DNA from: Arsukibacterium indicum
GTDB taxonomy: Bacteria; Pseudomonadota; Gammaproteobacteria; Enterobacterales; Alteromonadaceae
Assembly (NCBI RefSeq): GCF_019100565.1
Contig: NZ_JAHRID010000007.1
Span: forward strand, 1-64,000
Length of the DNA: 64,000 bases
Direction of reading: 5' to 3'
The notes under the pieces: generated by a model
What the model was told of the DNA's origin: nothing
Databases searched by the model: none
The model's input: the letters and a program-made list of their open reading frames with translations, nothing else
Position numbers and translations under genes: made by a program
In this document: positions 9,419-25,557 of the stretch, piece after piece
Position numbering within the stretch: position 1 is the stretch's first letter
How the letters are laid out: every line of letters begins with the position of its first letter

Positions 9419-10390
9419 GTGACTCAGCCTTTACGAATTATTTTTGCCGGCACTCCCGATTTTGCTGCCCGTCATTTACAGGCCCTGATTAACAGCCCGC
9501 ACCAGATTGTTGCGGTTTACAGCCAGCCAGATCGCCCGGCTGGCCGGGGCCAGAAGCTGCAAGCAAGTGCAGTCAAACAACTGGCAGAACAACATGACTT
9601 ACCGGTTTATCAGCCAAAATCTTTAAAAAAATCTGCCGCACAGGCCGAACTGGCGGCTTTAAATGCTGACGTTATGGTGGTGGTTGCTTATGGACTAATC
9701 CTGCCAACGACAGTATTGCAATGCCCTCGGCTTGGCTGTATCAATGTGCACGGTTCATTACTCCCACGCTGGCGCGGCGCGGCACCTATTCAGCGCGCAA
9801 TCTGGGCGGGTGATCAGCAAACCGGTATTACCATTATGCAAATGGACGAAGGTCTGGACACCGGCGCTATGCTCAGCAAAGTCAGCTGTGATATCAGCCC
9901 CGTTGATACCAGTGCCAGTCTTTATGACAAACTGGCTGAATTAGGCCCGGAAGCGTTATTAGCAGCGTTAGCCAGCTTACCAGCACTGCAGGAAACTGCA
10001 GAACCGCAGGATGATAAACAGGCCAGTTATGCTGAAAAGCTGCAGAAGGAAGAAGGGTTGCTCGACTTTGCGAAAACTGCAGCAGTCCTTGATCGGGAAA
10101 TCCGCGCATTTAATCCCTGGCCAGGCAGTTACCTGCAACTGGCGCAAGGTACGGTAAAAATCTGGCAGGCGCACTGCAAGGATTCATCGCATCAGGCGAC
10201 ACCTGGCCAGATAATAGCTGCAGGTAAAAAAGGAATTGAAGTTGCCTGTAAAGATAGTGTGTTAGTACTTACTACGCTGCAACCCCCAGGTAAAAAGCCT
10301 ATGCCGGTAGCTGACTTTCTAAATGGCCGGGCTGACTGGTTTAAAGCCGGCACCAAACTTCAGCCGCAAGCAATGTTGCAAGAAGTATGA
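9419..10390 (+). CDS. fmt: methionyl-tRNA formyltransferase
   Basis: Formylates Met-tRNAi using 10-formyl-tetrahydrofolate, the partner reaction of def. It is 323 aa. The N-terminal formyltransferase domain has [11 protein letters not shown], the folate/catalytic block [18 protein letters not shown] and MDEGLDTG; the C-terminal OB-like domain follows after [10 protein letters not shown] chose GTG 9419: it has an AGGA-type site upstream, and the protein then begins [10 protein letters not shown] like other Fmt proteins. The open frame reaches further back into def. It overlaps rsmB by ATGA. Confidence 0.96.
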   Translation: MTQPLRIIFAGTPDFAARHLQALINSPHQIVAVYSQPDRPAGRGQKLQASAVKQLAEQHDLPVYQPKSLKKSAAQAELAALNADVMVVVAYGLILPTTVLQCPRLGCINVHGSLLPRWRGAAPIQRAIWAGDQQTGITIMQMDEGLDTGAMLSKVSCDISPVDTSASLYDKLAELGPEALLAALASLPALQETAEPQDDKQASYAEKLQKEEGLLDFAKTAAVLDREIRAFNPWPGSYLQLAQGTVKIWQAHCKDSSHQATPGQIIAAGKKGIEVACKDSVLVLTTLQPPGKKPMPVADFLNGRADWFKAGTKLQPQAMLQEV

Positions 10391-11721
10391 GCCGGGATTG
10401 CCGGGCATTGGCTGCGCAATGCTGTTATCAGGTTATTGATCAGGGACGTTCATTGTCAGATGTGCTGCCTAAAGCCCAGCTTAAGCTTAACAACCCGCTG
10501 GATAAAGCCTTGCTGCAGGAGATTTGTTTCGGTGTGATGCGCACCCTGCCCCAGCTTGAACATGTTTGTGCGCGGCTAATGCAAAAACCATTAGTTAAGA
10601 ATTTCCGGGTATTACAGTTTCTGATCTATGTCGGCATCTATCAGCTGCACTTTATGCGGGTACCTGATCACGCCGCTATTAACGCTACTGTTGATGCAGC
10701 GCGCGAATTAAAAGGTCAGTCGCTAACCAAGCTTATTAATGGTGTTCTGCGAAATGTGCAACGTCAGCCGGACTTATTTGATTTTAGCCAGGCAGGCCAG
10801 GCGGTGCAGTTTAATCATCCGGGCTGGTTAATAAGCAGCCTGCAAACGGCTTATCCGGATGAGTGGCCACAGATACTCCAAGCCAATCAGCAAAAAGCCC
10901 CATTGTGGCTGCGGGTCAATAACCGGCAAATCAGTACTGAACAGTTTTGTGCTGCTTTAGCGGACGAGCAAATTGCTTACAGCCAACCGATTGCCGGGCT
11001 GCCCAGCGCAATATTACTGGACATCCCAGCCGACGTGATAACCTTACCTGGCTATCAGCAAGGTTGGTTTTCAGTGCAGGACGCCGCAGCGCAATACGCC
11101 GGCTGGTTACTAGCTCCCGCTAAAAATGACCGGCTGCTCGATGCCTGTTGTGCGCCGGGTGGTAAAACCAGCCATCTGCTGGAACTGGCTGATGATACTG
11201 AGCTTACGGCATTGGATAAAGACCCGGCCCGGTTAGTACGGGTAACAGAGAACCTGGAGCGGCTTAAGCTTAGTGCTAAGGTACTTGCGGCTGATGCGGC
11301 AAATCCTGCCAGCTGGTGGGATGGTCAGATGTTTGACAAAATTCTGCTGGATGTACCCTGCTCAGCCACTGGTGTTATTCGCCGCCACCCTGATATTCGC
11401 TGGCTGCGCAAAAAAAGCGATATTGCACCGCTGGTGCAATTACAACAGCAGATTTTGCAGCATTGTTGGGCACTACTGGTGCCGGGCGGTAAGTTGCTCT
11501 ACGCTACCTGCAGTGTGCTGCCGGCAGAAAATCAGCAGCAAATTAGCCTGTTTCTTGCTAATAATGCTGATGCTGTGTTGCTGCCAACAACATTACCGGC
11601 CAGCAATGAAATTGATAGCACCGCTCAACCGGGTTGGCAATTATTACCGGGCCAGCTGAACCGGGATGGCTTTTATTATGCGCTGTTGCAAAAAGCGCCA
11701 CAGGATAATCACGCCGGATGA
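10387..11721 (+). CDS. rsmB: 16S rRNA m5C967 methyltransferase
   Basis: SAM-dependent methylation of C967 in 16S rRNA. It is 444 aa. The N-terminal NusB-like RNA-binding domain occupies about residues 1-140. The catalytic domain has the SAM-binding motif [31 protein letters not shown] with one active-site cysteine, and [10 protein letters not shown] with the second, nucleophilic cysteine. It starts with an ATGA overlap on fmt and ends with one on trkA. Confidence 0.96.
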   Translation: MSRDCRALAAQCCYQVIDQGRSLSDVLPKAQLKLNNPLDKALLQEICFGVMRTLPQLEHVCARLMQKPLVKNFRVLQFLIYVGIYQLHFMRVPDHAAINATVDAARELKGQSLTKLINGVLRNVQRQPDLFDFSQAGQAVQFNHPGWLISSLQTAYPDEWPQILQANQQKAPLWLRVNNRQISTEQFCAALADEQIAYSQPIAGLPSAILLDIPADVITLPGYQQGWFSVQDAAAQYAGWLLAPAKNDRLLDACCAPGGKTSHLLELADDTELTALDKDPARLVRVTENLERLKLSAKVLAADAANPASWWDGQMFDKILLDVPCSATGVIRRHPDIRWLRKKSDIAPLVQLQQQILQHCWALLVPGGKLLYATCSVLPAENQQQISLFLANNADAVLLPTTLPASNEIDSTAQPGWQLLPGQLNRDGFYYALLQKAPQDNHAG

Positions 11722-13094
11722 AGATTATTATTTTAGGTTCAGGTCAGGTAGGCGCCACCTTAGCTGAAAACCTGGTTGGTGAGCAGAACGACATTACCCT
11801 GGTTGACACCAATCTGGATAAGTTGCGCAACCTGCAGGACAGATTTGATTTGCAGGTAGTCCACGGTCATGGCTCTCACCCCGATATACTGAAGAAAGCC
11901 GGCGCGGAAGATGCCGATATGATTGTTGCCGTAACCAACAGCGATGAAGTAAACATTGTTGCCTGTCAGGTGGCTTACAGTATTTTTAATACACCGCTAA
12001 AAATTGCCCGCATTCGCACCAATCAGTATCTGAAATACCGCGATGAGCTGTTTCATAAAGATGATATGCCGGTCGACCATTTTATTGCGCCAGAAGCGCT
12101 GGTTACCAATTATATCCGCCGGCTGATTGATTACCCTGGTGCGTTGCAGGTAGTGGAGTTTGCCGAAGGCAAGGTTAGCCTGGTGGCAGTTAAGGCCTAT
12201 TACGGTGGCCTGTTAGTAGGCCATGCGCTTTCTGCACTAAAAGAGCATATGCCCAATATTGAAACCCGGGTAGCTGCCATTTACCGGCGCGGTAACGCCA
12301 TAAAACCGCTGGGTACAACGATTATTGAAGCCGATGATGAGGTGTTTTTTGTCGCGGCCACTAAACATATCCGGGCTGTTATGAGCGAACTACAGAAGCT
12401 GGAGCGTAGCTACCGCCGGATAATGATTGCCGGCGGTGGTAACGTTGGTTTCGGCCTGGCGCGGGCACTGGAAAAAACCCACAGTGTTAAGCTTATCGAA
12501 CGCAGCAAAGAGCGCGCAGAATTTCTGGCCTCCAGCCTTGACAGCACTCTGGTTTATGTCGGTGATATTTCTGATCCGGAGTTACTGGAAGAAGAAAGCG
12601 TTGAACAAATTGATGTGTTTATCGCTGTAACCAATGACGATGAGGCAAACATTATGTCGGCAATGCTGGCGAAAAGGATGGGTGCCCAGAAAACCATGGT
12701 GCTGATTAAACGCGGCGCTTATGTTGATTTACTGCAAGGCGGTGAAATCGATATTGCCATATCACCGCAGCAGGCCACCATTTCAGCTTTGCTTACCCAT
12801 ATTCGCCGGGGTGACATTGTCAATGTTTACTCATTGCGCCGCGGTGCCGCTGAAGCCATAGAGGCTGTGGTTCGTGGTGACAGCAGCACCAGTAAGGTTG
12901 CAGGTAAAACCATTGGTAACCTGAAATTGCCACCCGGTACCACCATCGGCGCTATTGTCCGCGGTGATGAAGTGTTAATTGCTCACGATACAACAGTTAT
13001 TGAAACCGATGACCACGTTATTCTGTTTATGGTAAACAAAAAGCATATTGTCGAAGTGGAAAAACTGTTTCAGGTTAGCGCTATATTTATTTAG
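11718..13094 (+). CDS. trkA: Trk potassium uptake regulatory subunit TrkA
   Basis: Peripheral, NAD(H)-binding gating subunit of the Trk K+ uptake system. It is 458 aa with two tandem RCK units. The first Rossmann motif is [15 protein letters not shown] at the N-terminus, the second [16 protein letters not shown] near residue 238, each followed by a TrkA-C domain. Its membrane partner trkH faces it directly downstream, sharing a 4-bp stop-stop overlap (TTAG), so both halves of the transporter are adjacent but on opposite strands. Confidence 0.97.
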   Translation: MKIIILGSGQVGATLAENLVGEQNDITLVDTNLDKLRNLQDRFDLQVVHGHGSHPDILKKAGAEDADMIVAVTNSDEVNIVACQVAYSIFNTPLKIARIRTNQYLKYRDELFHKDDMPVDHFIAPEALVTNYIRRLIDYPGALQVVEFAEGKVSLVAVKAYYGGLLVGHALSALKEHMPNIETRVAAIYRRGNAIKPLGTTIIEADDEVFFVAATKHIRAVMSELQKLERSYRRIMIAGGGNVGFGLARALEKTHSVKLIERSKERAEFLASSLDSTLVYVGDISDPELLEEESVEQIDVFIAVTNDDEANIMSAMLAKRMGAQKTMVLIKRGAYVDLLQGGEIDIAISPQQATISALLTHIRRGDIVNVYSLRRGAAEAIEAVVRGDSSTSKVAGKTIGNLKLPPGTTIGAIVRGDEVLIAHDTTVIETDDHVILFMVNKKHIVEVEKLFQVSAIFI

Positions 13095-14542
13095 TCCCGC
13101 CAGAATGCCGGTATAAATAATACCAACAGTGTAAAAATTTCCAGCCGGCCAAATACCATGGCCAGAATCAACAACCATTTGGCAGCATCGGGTATGGCGC
13201 CAAAATGTGCTGCGACTTCACCCAGCCCGGGGCCCAGATTATTTAAACACGCAGCGGTGGCGGTAAAAGCGCTGATATTATCCATACCGGTTAAAATAAG
13301 TGACAGCATAATCACTACAAATACCACAGCATAAGCCGCAAAAAAGCCCCATACCGCTTCCACAATCCGGTCTTCCACCGGCCGGCGGCCCAGTTTAATG
13401 GCATAGACTGCCCGCGGGTGCACCAGCCGGTTTAACTCACGGCGGCCCTGCAAAAACAAAAGCAGCACCCTAACCACTTTCATGCCGCCACCGGTAGAAC
13501 CGGCGCAGCCACCGATAAAGCTGGAGAAAATTAACAAAATAGGTAAAAACAGCGGCCAGGTGGAAAAACCATCAGTGGTAAAACCAGCTGTGGTGGAAAT
13601 AGATACCGCCTGAAATGCAGCATGATTCAGCGCTTCAGCACCGGTTGCATAGACATTGGTATTCAGCAGTACCAGAAAACAAATAAGTATCAGAGTAGCC
13701 TGAATGCCCAGAAACACTTTAAATTCCGGGTCTCTGAAATACGTACTGACGCTTTTGCCACGAATAGCCGCAAAATGTAGTGGAAAATTTACTGCACTAA
13801 TCAGCAGGAATATGACGCAAATCATATTAATGGTGGCGCTGTTAAAATAGCCCATGCTGGCATCATAAGTAGAGAAACCGCCAATCGCCACCGTGGAAAA
13901 GGCATGGCAAATAGCGTCAAAAACCGACATGCCAGCGAGATGAAATGCCAAGGCACAGGCAATGGTAATCGCCAGGTAGATATACCATAAATGTTTGGCG
14001 GTATCGGCAATGCGCGGGGTCATTTTGTTATCTTTTACAGGGCCGGGAGTTTCTGCCCGGTACAGCTGCATGCCACCTACTCCTAGCAGTGGCAGAATAG
14101 CGACTGCTAAAACGATGATCCCCATTCCACCAAGCCATTGCAACTGCTGGCGGTAGTAGAGGATAGCCTTAGGCAGGGTTTCAATGCCGGTCAGCACGGT
14201 GGCGCCGGTGGTTGTCAGACCGGAAAACGCCTCAAAAAAGGCGTCTGCCGGACCCAGATCCGGATTGCTGGTTAACAGCAGTGGAATAGCCCCTACTGCA
14301 CCCAGCACTGTCCAGAACAGCACCACTATTAAGAAGCCATCCCGCACTTTTAATTCCGAGCGGTTACCCCGGTTTGGGTACCAGATGGCAAAACCCATGG
14401 CAAGACATAACAGGAAAGACAGGATAAAAGGAACGCCTGCACCGTCTTTGTAACCAAAAGCCACCAATGCCGGCGGGATCATGGTGATACTGAAAATGGC
14501 GATCAGCAACCCCAGGATCCGTATTATAGAGCGATATTGCAT
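13091..14542 (-). CDS. trkH: Trk potassium transporter membrane subunit TrkH
   Basis: Inner-membrane K+ channel/transporter subunit of 483 aa. It is strongly hydrophobic with four pore-loop repeats of the TrkH/KtrB family; the filter-like segments [37 protein letters not shown] and [10 protein letters not shown] are visible in order. A ribosome-binding site AGGGA precedes the ATG. It is probably co-transcribed after pepQ (20-bp gap) and works with TrkA from the convergent neighbour. Confidence 0.96.
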   Translation of the reverse strand: MQYRSIIRILGLLIAIFSITMIPPALVAFGYKDGAGVPFILSFLLCLAMGFAIWYPNRGNRSELKVRDGFLIVVLFWTVLGAVGAIPLLLTSNPDLGPADAFFEAFSGLTTTGATVLTGIETLPKAILYYRQQLQWLGGMGIIVLAVAILPLLGVGGMQLYRAETPGPVKDNKMTPRIADTAKHLWYIYLAITIACALAFHLAGMSVFDAICHAFSTVAIGGFSTYDASMGYFNSATINMICVIFLLISAVNFPLHFAAIRGKSVSTYFRDPEFKVFLGIQATLILICFLVLLNTNVYATGAEALNHAAFQAVSISTTAGFTTDGFSTWPLFLPILLIFSSFIGGCAGSTGGGMKVVRVLLLFLQGRRELNRLVHPRAVYAIKLGRRPVEDRIVEAVWGFFAAYAVVFVVIMLSLILTGMDNISAFTATAACLNNLGPGLGEVAAHFGAIPDAAKWLLILAMVFGRLEIFTLLVLFIPAFWRD

Positions 14543-14561
14543 AGCGTCCCTTTACGCCTGA

Positions 14562-17871
<3,310 letters not shown>

Positions 17872-17959
17872 GACTTACCTCTGACTCCAGCGAAAAATAG
17901 AAAAACAACTATAGTTAGTGACATTCAATAGCAACGTTAAGCTGGGTTTAGCTACCTTT

Positions 17960-17977
17960 TTCAAACGCCTGTTTAAA
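17960..17977. promoter_or_regulatory. candidate PsrA-type fatty-acid operator upstream of fadB
   Basis: An inverted repeat TTCAAAC-gcct-GTTTAAA, with one mismatch, about 100 bp before fadB. It resembles the CAAAC(N4)GTTT pattern recalled for PsrA, the TetR-family repressor of beta-oxidation genes in Alteromonadales and pseudomonads. The assignment rests on motif and position only. The psrA gene is not in the window. Confidence 0.4.
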
Positions 17978-18077
17978 TAACGGTTGAAATTTTTAGTAAA
18001 GCACGACACACTGAACCTGTTAACCTCATCGTACCAGTTGCGACAATCACCCTACAACGCGACCAAGGAGCATTTTT

Positions 18078-21411
<3,334 letters not shown>

Positions 21412-21456
21412 GCTGACAGCAACAGGCTGGTAGCAACCAGCACAATCGCATAGAAT

Positions 21457-21483
21457 AAGGGCCGTTTTTACGGCCCTTTTTTT
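21457..21483 (+). terminator. intrinsic terminator of fadBA
   Basis: A perfect 9-bp stem (AAGGGCCGT / ACGGCCCTT) with a TTTT loop is followed by a run of seven T, starting 45 bp after the fadA stop. Confidence 0.88.
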
Positions 21484-21533
21484 GTTGTTTGCTATTCAGG
21501 TAACGGCTGTAGGTTGCAACACCCACTGTGCTC

Positions 21534-21580
21534 GCCACAGCAACTCGGCTTTGCTGACGCAAACCCTCAGACACTCTGTG
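21534..21580 (+). repeat. dispersed intergenic repeat, copy A
   Basis: A core of about 47 bp bounded by GCCACAGCAACTCG and CTCAGACACTCTGTG, in the fadA-tusA gap. The same two blocks recur in the same order and near-identical spacing on the opposite strand at 43566-43612, next to trxC. Weaker similarity extends on both sides (a TTGC-A motif to the left, a GGTTC.AA motif and AGCTTAGC to the right). The 296-bp gap 21412-21707 otherwise holds only the fadA terminator and the upstream region of tusA. Confidence 0.7.
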
Positions 21581-21707
21581 TCTGCGCAAGTGGGGTTCCA
21601 ACCATCGCCTTAGCTTAGCGATAATAGCCCACTACAATTTATACTTGATAGTACACAATCCGTTTGCTGAATAAGTTAGGTTTTGAAATAAGATTATCGG
21701 AGTAACC

Positions 21708-21956
21708 ATGAACCCGCATTTTAACAGCGCCACCCAAACCCTGGACGCCTTAGGCATGCGCTGCCCCGAGCCGGTAATGATGGTGCGGCTGCAAATGCGT
21801 AAAATGCAGGTCGGTGAAACCTTACTGATTATCGCCGATGACCCGGCCACCACCCGTGATATCCCAGCATTCTGCCGTTTTATGGATCATGAGTTACTAG
21901 CGAGTGATACAGCTAAGCTGCCTTATCGGTATGTGGTGAAAAAGGTAAGTAGCTAA
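21708..21956 (+). CDS. tusA: sulfur carrier protein TusA
   Basis: Accepts persulfide sulfur from IscS and passes it on for s2U34 thiolation of tRNA and other sulfur pathways. It is 82 aa. The acceptor cysteine is in the signature [10 protein letters not shown], and the C-terminus ([31 protein letters not shown]) follows E. coli TusA closely. It appears monocistronic, downstream of repeat copy A. Confidence 0.96.
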   Translation: MNPHFNSATQTLDALGMRCPEPVMMVRLQMRKMQVGETLLIIADDPATTRDIPAFCRFMDHELLASDTAKLPYRYVVKKVSS

Positions 21957-22123
21957 CAACTTTCAAATGGCACAACATTTTGAATTAATTATTGAGCCAC
22001 AATTGCATCGTACCAATTCCCCTCTTACACCCTTTGTTACAATCGCTTGCAAAGCGCCGTTTGACTTAAAAACCTCGGTTTTATACCGTTGCTGTGTGAG
22101 TTAATGCTATGGAGTAGCATGTT

Positions 22124-22549
22124 ATGTTATGGCCTTTAATTAAAGACTCAGTGCCGGTAAAAGCTTTAGTGCTGCTGGTGTTAATGTTTCTGCTGTGGTG
22201 GTTTAACTGGTATACCGCTGGCGCGGCGCTGATACTGCTTATTACCGACATTCTAATCACCTTAAGTATAACCCCGGCAAATAAGGGTGAGTTCGTCTTT
22301 AGCAAAGATATTCAAAAGCTGTTCTCTACTGATGGCACCTGGCTGCAAGTGGCAATGGAAAGAGCCAAAGTCAGTGATGTGAAAGAGCTCAATCTATATC
22401 AGCAGGACCAACTGGCTTACGTTGATTTCAAACTTAACGCTAACCTGCATGTGCGCTATAAGTTTCCGCTGCAACAATACCAGCCGTTTTTACTGTGGCT
22501 GCAAAACCATTTACCACAAACGCAAATAGTGACCAGTTTAAAAAGCTAA
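22124..22549 (+). CDS. hypothetical membrane-anchored protein
   Basis: I do not recognise this 141-aa protein. Two closely spaced hydrophobic segments (about 12-27 and 30-50) form an N-terminal hairpin in the membrane. A soluble C-terminal part of about 90 residues follows, with mixed alpha/beta character (LQVAMERAKVSDVKELNLY, then a basic-aromatic strand VRYKFPLQQYQPFLLWL). The ribosome-binding GGAG sits in the loop of a small hairpin just before the start. Neighbours (tusA, GAF protein) give no functional hint. Confidence 0.65.
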   Translation: MLWPLIKDSVPVKALVLLVLMFLLWWFNWYTAGAALILLITDILITLSITPANKGEFVFSKDIQKLFSTDGTWLQVAMERAKVSDVKELNLYQQDQLAYVDFKLNANLHVRYKFPLQQYQPFLLWLQNHLPQTQIVTSLKS

Positions 22550-22643
22550 GTTCTTTGTTGCAAATTGCTAATTGCAGTGGCAGCACTCACTCCTTTTGCT
22601 ATGGTTGTGATTACCCTCTTTCTGTTCTGGACAACGCACGACT

Positions 22644-23138
22644 ATGACATCGCAGTTTTCAGCCAAACTTGATGAGCTTCACAGCGCTATTTACAACCCT
22701 GAGATCAATGAAAACGAAGCCCGCGAGCATTTGCTGCGATGCTGTTTAGACGGGCTGAAAATCCAGCAGGTCGGGCTGTGGCAGTTTGTTGACCATGACT
22801 TACTGCGCTGCCAGTTGCTGCTGGATAAAGACAATGGCTTTTCCCAGGAAGCCTTGCTGGTCGATCGCTGGAGCTTTCCGGGTTATTTTGCCGCGCTGGA
22901 TCAGAAGAAAGTTATCCGGGCGGTCGATGCCCTGAAAGACCCTGCCACCAAAGATCTCGCCGAGCTGTTTTTAAAACCTTTTAATATTAAATCGTTACTC
23001 GATGTACCTATTTATCACGGTGACAAAGCGACCGGTATCATCTGTTGTGAACAAACAGCGGTTATTAAACGCTGGACGGAGGAAGAGGTAGCCTTTGTCG
23101 TGGCGGTAGCTGATATTTACCGTTCACGCTTTAGTTAA
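22644..23138 (+). CDS. GAF-domain protein
   Basis: A small cytosolic protein of 164 aa that is essentially one GAF sensory domain. A helical start (AKLDELHSAIYNPEINENEA) is followed by QQVGLWQF, WSFPGYFAAL, the central SLLDVPIYHGDKATGIICCEQ strands, and a closing helix RWTEEEVAFVVAVADIYRSR. No output domain is attached, so it either binds a small ligand on its own or works with another protein. The ligand cannot be told from sequence. It precedes the amidohydrolase gene on the same strand with an 87-bp gap. Confidence 0.75.
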   Translation: MTSQFSAKLDELHSAIYNPEINENEAREHLLRCCLDGLKIQQVGLWQFVDHDLLRCQLLLDKDNGFSQEALLVDRWSFPGYFAALDQKKVIRAVDALKDPATKDLAELFLKPFNIKSLLDVPIYHGDKATGIICCEQTAVIKRWTEEEVAFVVAVADIYRSRFS

Positions 23139-23225
23139 GGCGTTTTGCCGCGTTGCACTGGCGCCGTAGCTAAAGCCTTGGCACACTGGTGCCCATGCCC
23201 CCTGTATAATCTGAAAGGACTTACC

Positions 23226-24809
23226 ATGCGCCTGCTGTCTAGCATCTTATTGCTGTTTATCAGCACCAGTTGTTTGCCTGTGTTAGCAAATACCCCTGAA
23301 CGTACACCATCTGCGCCTGAGCGCATTCAAGGTGAAGGGGACGGCCCCTATAAACGGTTAATTTTACGCGGCGGCATCTTAATCAGTGGTGAAGGCGCGC
23401 CCGCTATTGGCCCGGTGGATATTGTCATTGAAAACGACCGGATCAGTCAGGTTACCGTTGTCGGTTACCCCGATGTACCGGTGCTGGCCGGCGGCCGGCC
23501 GGTTGCAAAAGACGGTGACACCGAAATGGATGTCAGCGGTATGTATATTTTGCCCGGTTTTATTGATATGCATGGCCACATTGGTGGCTCTGCTAATGGT
23601 ATTCCGGCTGAGTACGTGTTTAAACTCTGGTTGGCACATGGCATTACCACGGTGCGGGAACCCGGTAGTTTTAATGGCCTGGCCTGGACCTTGAAACATG
23701 TGAAAGCCTCGGCAGAGAACCAGATAGTGGCACCACGAATTGTGCCTTATGTCGGTTTTGGTCAGGGCTTGGCGCAAGCGGTGTTTAACCCGGAGCAGGC
23801 CCGCAAATGGGTGCGCGATATTAAAAAGGCCGGTGCAGCCGGTATTAAATTTTTTGGTGCCACCCCGGGTATTATTGCCGCTGCGCTGGAGGAAGCAAAT
23901 AAACAACAACTGGGTACCATGATGCACCACGCCCAGCTGAATGTCGCCCGTACCAATGTACTGGACAGTGCGCGAATGGGTTTAGGCTCAATGGAACATT
24001 GGTATGGTTTGCCAGAAGCATTGTTCACCGGTCAGACTATTCAGAATTATCCGGCAAATTATAATTACCAGAATGAACAGGACCGTTTTGGCGCCGCAGG
24101 CGAATTGTGGCGTCAGGCTGCCAAACCAGGTTCAGAGAAGTGGAATGCAGTGCGCGATGAGTTAATTGCGCTCGATTTTACCATTAACCCCACTCTTACT
24201 ATTTACGAGGCCAGCCGCGATGCCGCAGCACAGCGCAACGCCGAGTGGCACCAGCAGTATACCCTGCCGACGCTGACTAAATTTTTTACCCCCAGCCGCT
24301 ATGCCCATGGTTCTTACTGGTTTGACTGGACCACTGACCATGAAATTGCCTGGCGGGAAAACTACCGGATTTGGATGCAGTTTTTAAATGACTATAAAAA
24401 CCATGGTGGCCGGATCACCGTCGGCTCCGATGCCGGTTATATCTATAAAATATACGGCTTTGCCTTTGTTCAGGAGCTGGAGCTGCTGCGCGAAGCGGGT
24501 TTTAATGCGCTGGAAGTGGTTCAGGCTGCCACCCTTAATGGCGCTCTCGCCCTTGGGCTGGAGCAGGATATTGGCAGCGTTGTGCCGGGTAAAAAAGCCG
24601 ATTTAGTTATCGTTGCTGAAAACCCGCTGGCAAATTTTAAAGTATTATATGGTACCGGCCACTACCGGCTAAATACAGACAATCAGGCTGTGCGTACCCA
24701 GGGCGTGCGTTACACCATTAAAGACGGCATCGTGTATGACGCGCAGCTACTGCTGGCTGATGTGCGGAATTTGGTTGCGCTGGCAAAGCAACAGGAAACC
24801 AAACCGTAA
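23226..24809 (+). CDS. secreted amidohydrolase-superfamily metal-dependent hydrolase
   Basis: A 527-aa protein with an N-terminal signal peptide (about 1-21, cut near VLA-NT; a lipoprotein cut at Cys16 is less likely because the residue at -3 is Ser). The amidohydrolase TIM-barrel motifs are present: the HxH pair His116/His118 in IDMHGHIGG, later histidines in MHHAQLN and SMEHWYG, and the catalytic Asp in VGSDAGY. A C-terminal segment (GKKADLVIVAENPL) is typical of imidazolonepropionase/prolidase-like members. The substrate is unknown; a secreted dipeptidase or cyclic-amide hydrolase is possible. AAGGA precedes ATG 23226; the frame is open further upstream. A terminator follows. Confidence 0.85.
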   Translation: MRLLSSILLLFISTSCLPVLANTPERTPSAPERIQGEGDGPYKRLILRGGILISGEGAPAIGPVDIVIENDRISQVTVVGYPDVPVLAGGRPVAKDGDTEMDVSGMYILPGFIDMHGHIGGSANGIPAEYVFKLWLAHGITTVREPGSFNGLAWTLKHVKASAENQIVAPRIVPYVGFGQGLAQAVFNPEQARKWVRDIKKAGAAGIKFFGATPGIIAAALEEANKQQLGTMMHHAQLNVARTNVLDSARMGLGSMEHWYGLPEALFTGQTIQNYPANYNYQNEQDRFGAAGELWRQAAKPGSEKWNAVRDELIALDFTINPTLTIYEASRDAAAQRNAEWHQQYTLPTLTKFFTPSRYAHGSYWFDWTTDHEIAWRENYRIWMQFLNDYKNHGGRITVGSDAGYIYKIYGFAFVQELELLREAGFNALEVVQAATLNGALALGLEQDIGSVVPGKKADLVIVAENPLANFKVLYGTGHYRLNTDNQAVRTQGVRYTIKDGIVYDAQLLLADVRNLVALAKQQETKP

Positions 24810-24825
24810 GTCTTAAACTATGTAT

Positions 24826-24852
24826 GCAGAAGGGCAGGCTGCGCCCTTTTGC
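24826..24852 (+). terminator. intrinsic terminator after the amidohydrolase gene
   Basis: A 10-bp stem with one G-T wobble (GCAGAAGGGC / GCCCTTTTGC) around a 7-base loop, 17 bp past the stop. The T tract is short and lies within the 3' arm, so it may be inefficient. Confidence 0.6.
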
Positions 24853-25034
24853 ATTTGCCCGCTCTTTATTCATTTACAGTTCATGCTCATCTTTTACACT
24901 CCTTTTTATTAATTGAAATGCAATAATTTTGTTTCAAATACAAGGTACTGGCTCGCCGTTTTAACTGGTGTGCCCGCCTTGCGTATTTACGTTGTGCAAA
25001 ATTACCAAAATGACTATATGGAGCCTGACCTGCT

Positions 25035-25451
25035 ATGGAATCGCTAAAGAATAAATCCTCCCATCGTTACAAATTCCCTGCTGCAGTCCTGTTAGTGCCG
25101 TTGTTCAGTACAGCGCTGCTATGGCAGCAAGCCGCTTATGCAACAACCCCTGTCTCAGTGCCAGATGAGCCTGTTATTCTGGAGCGGGCAGAACCCCGCT
25201 ATCCGGTGCAGGCTGCTTCTGATGGCGTACAGGGCTTTGTTGAATTACAGTTTAATGTTGAGGCTGATGGCTCAACCAGCAACATTCAAGTTATTGAAGC
25301 AAAACCCAAGCGGGTGTTCGAACAGGAAGCAATAAGGGCATTGGCACGCTGGAAATACCAACCCGCAGCTACTGACTCTGCCAATCAGAATGTCGTAGTA
25401 ACAATTGACTTCAGTCTCAGGTCGCATCTGGCCCAAACCCTGAGTAAATAG
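25035..25451 (+). CDS. TonB C-terminal-domain protein
   Basis: A 138-aa envelope protein. A hydrophobic N-terminal signal or anchor (about 14-36) is followed directly by a TonB-like C-terminal domain: EPRYPVQAASDGVQGFVELQ split at the usual R-YP motif, DGSTSNIQVIEAKPKRVFEQEAI, and ALARWKYQPA. It lacks the long proline-rich spacer of true TonB, so it is probably not an energy transducer for an outer-membrane receptor. No exbB/exbD or receptor genes lie beside it. Whether the signal is cleaved (after YA) or stays as an anchor is unclear. Confidence 0.8.
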   Translation: MESLKNKSSHRYKFPAAVLLVPLFSTALLWQQAAYATTPVSVPDEPVILERAEPRYPVQAASDGVQGFVELQFNVEADGSTSNIQVIEAKPKRVFEQEAIRALARWKYQPAATDSANQNVVVTIDFSLRSHLAQTLSK

Positions 25452-25557
25452 CCCGGCTGACGTGATTATCTACATCTGACGCAGGGCATTACTAATGTTG
25501 TTATTGCTACAGTACTACCTTTGTATGCTAGGATGAATAAAAAAGGGGGTAGTGCTG

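Noticed and set aside
23379-23930. A 183-codon open frame antisense to the amidohydrolase gene
   Set aside because: It lies wholly inside a gene with complete catalytic motifs and a signal peptide, has no ribosome-binding site and no recognisable domain.
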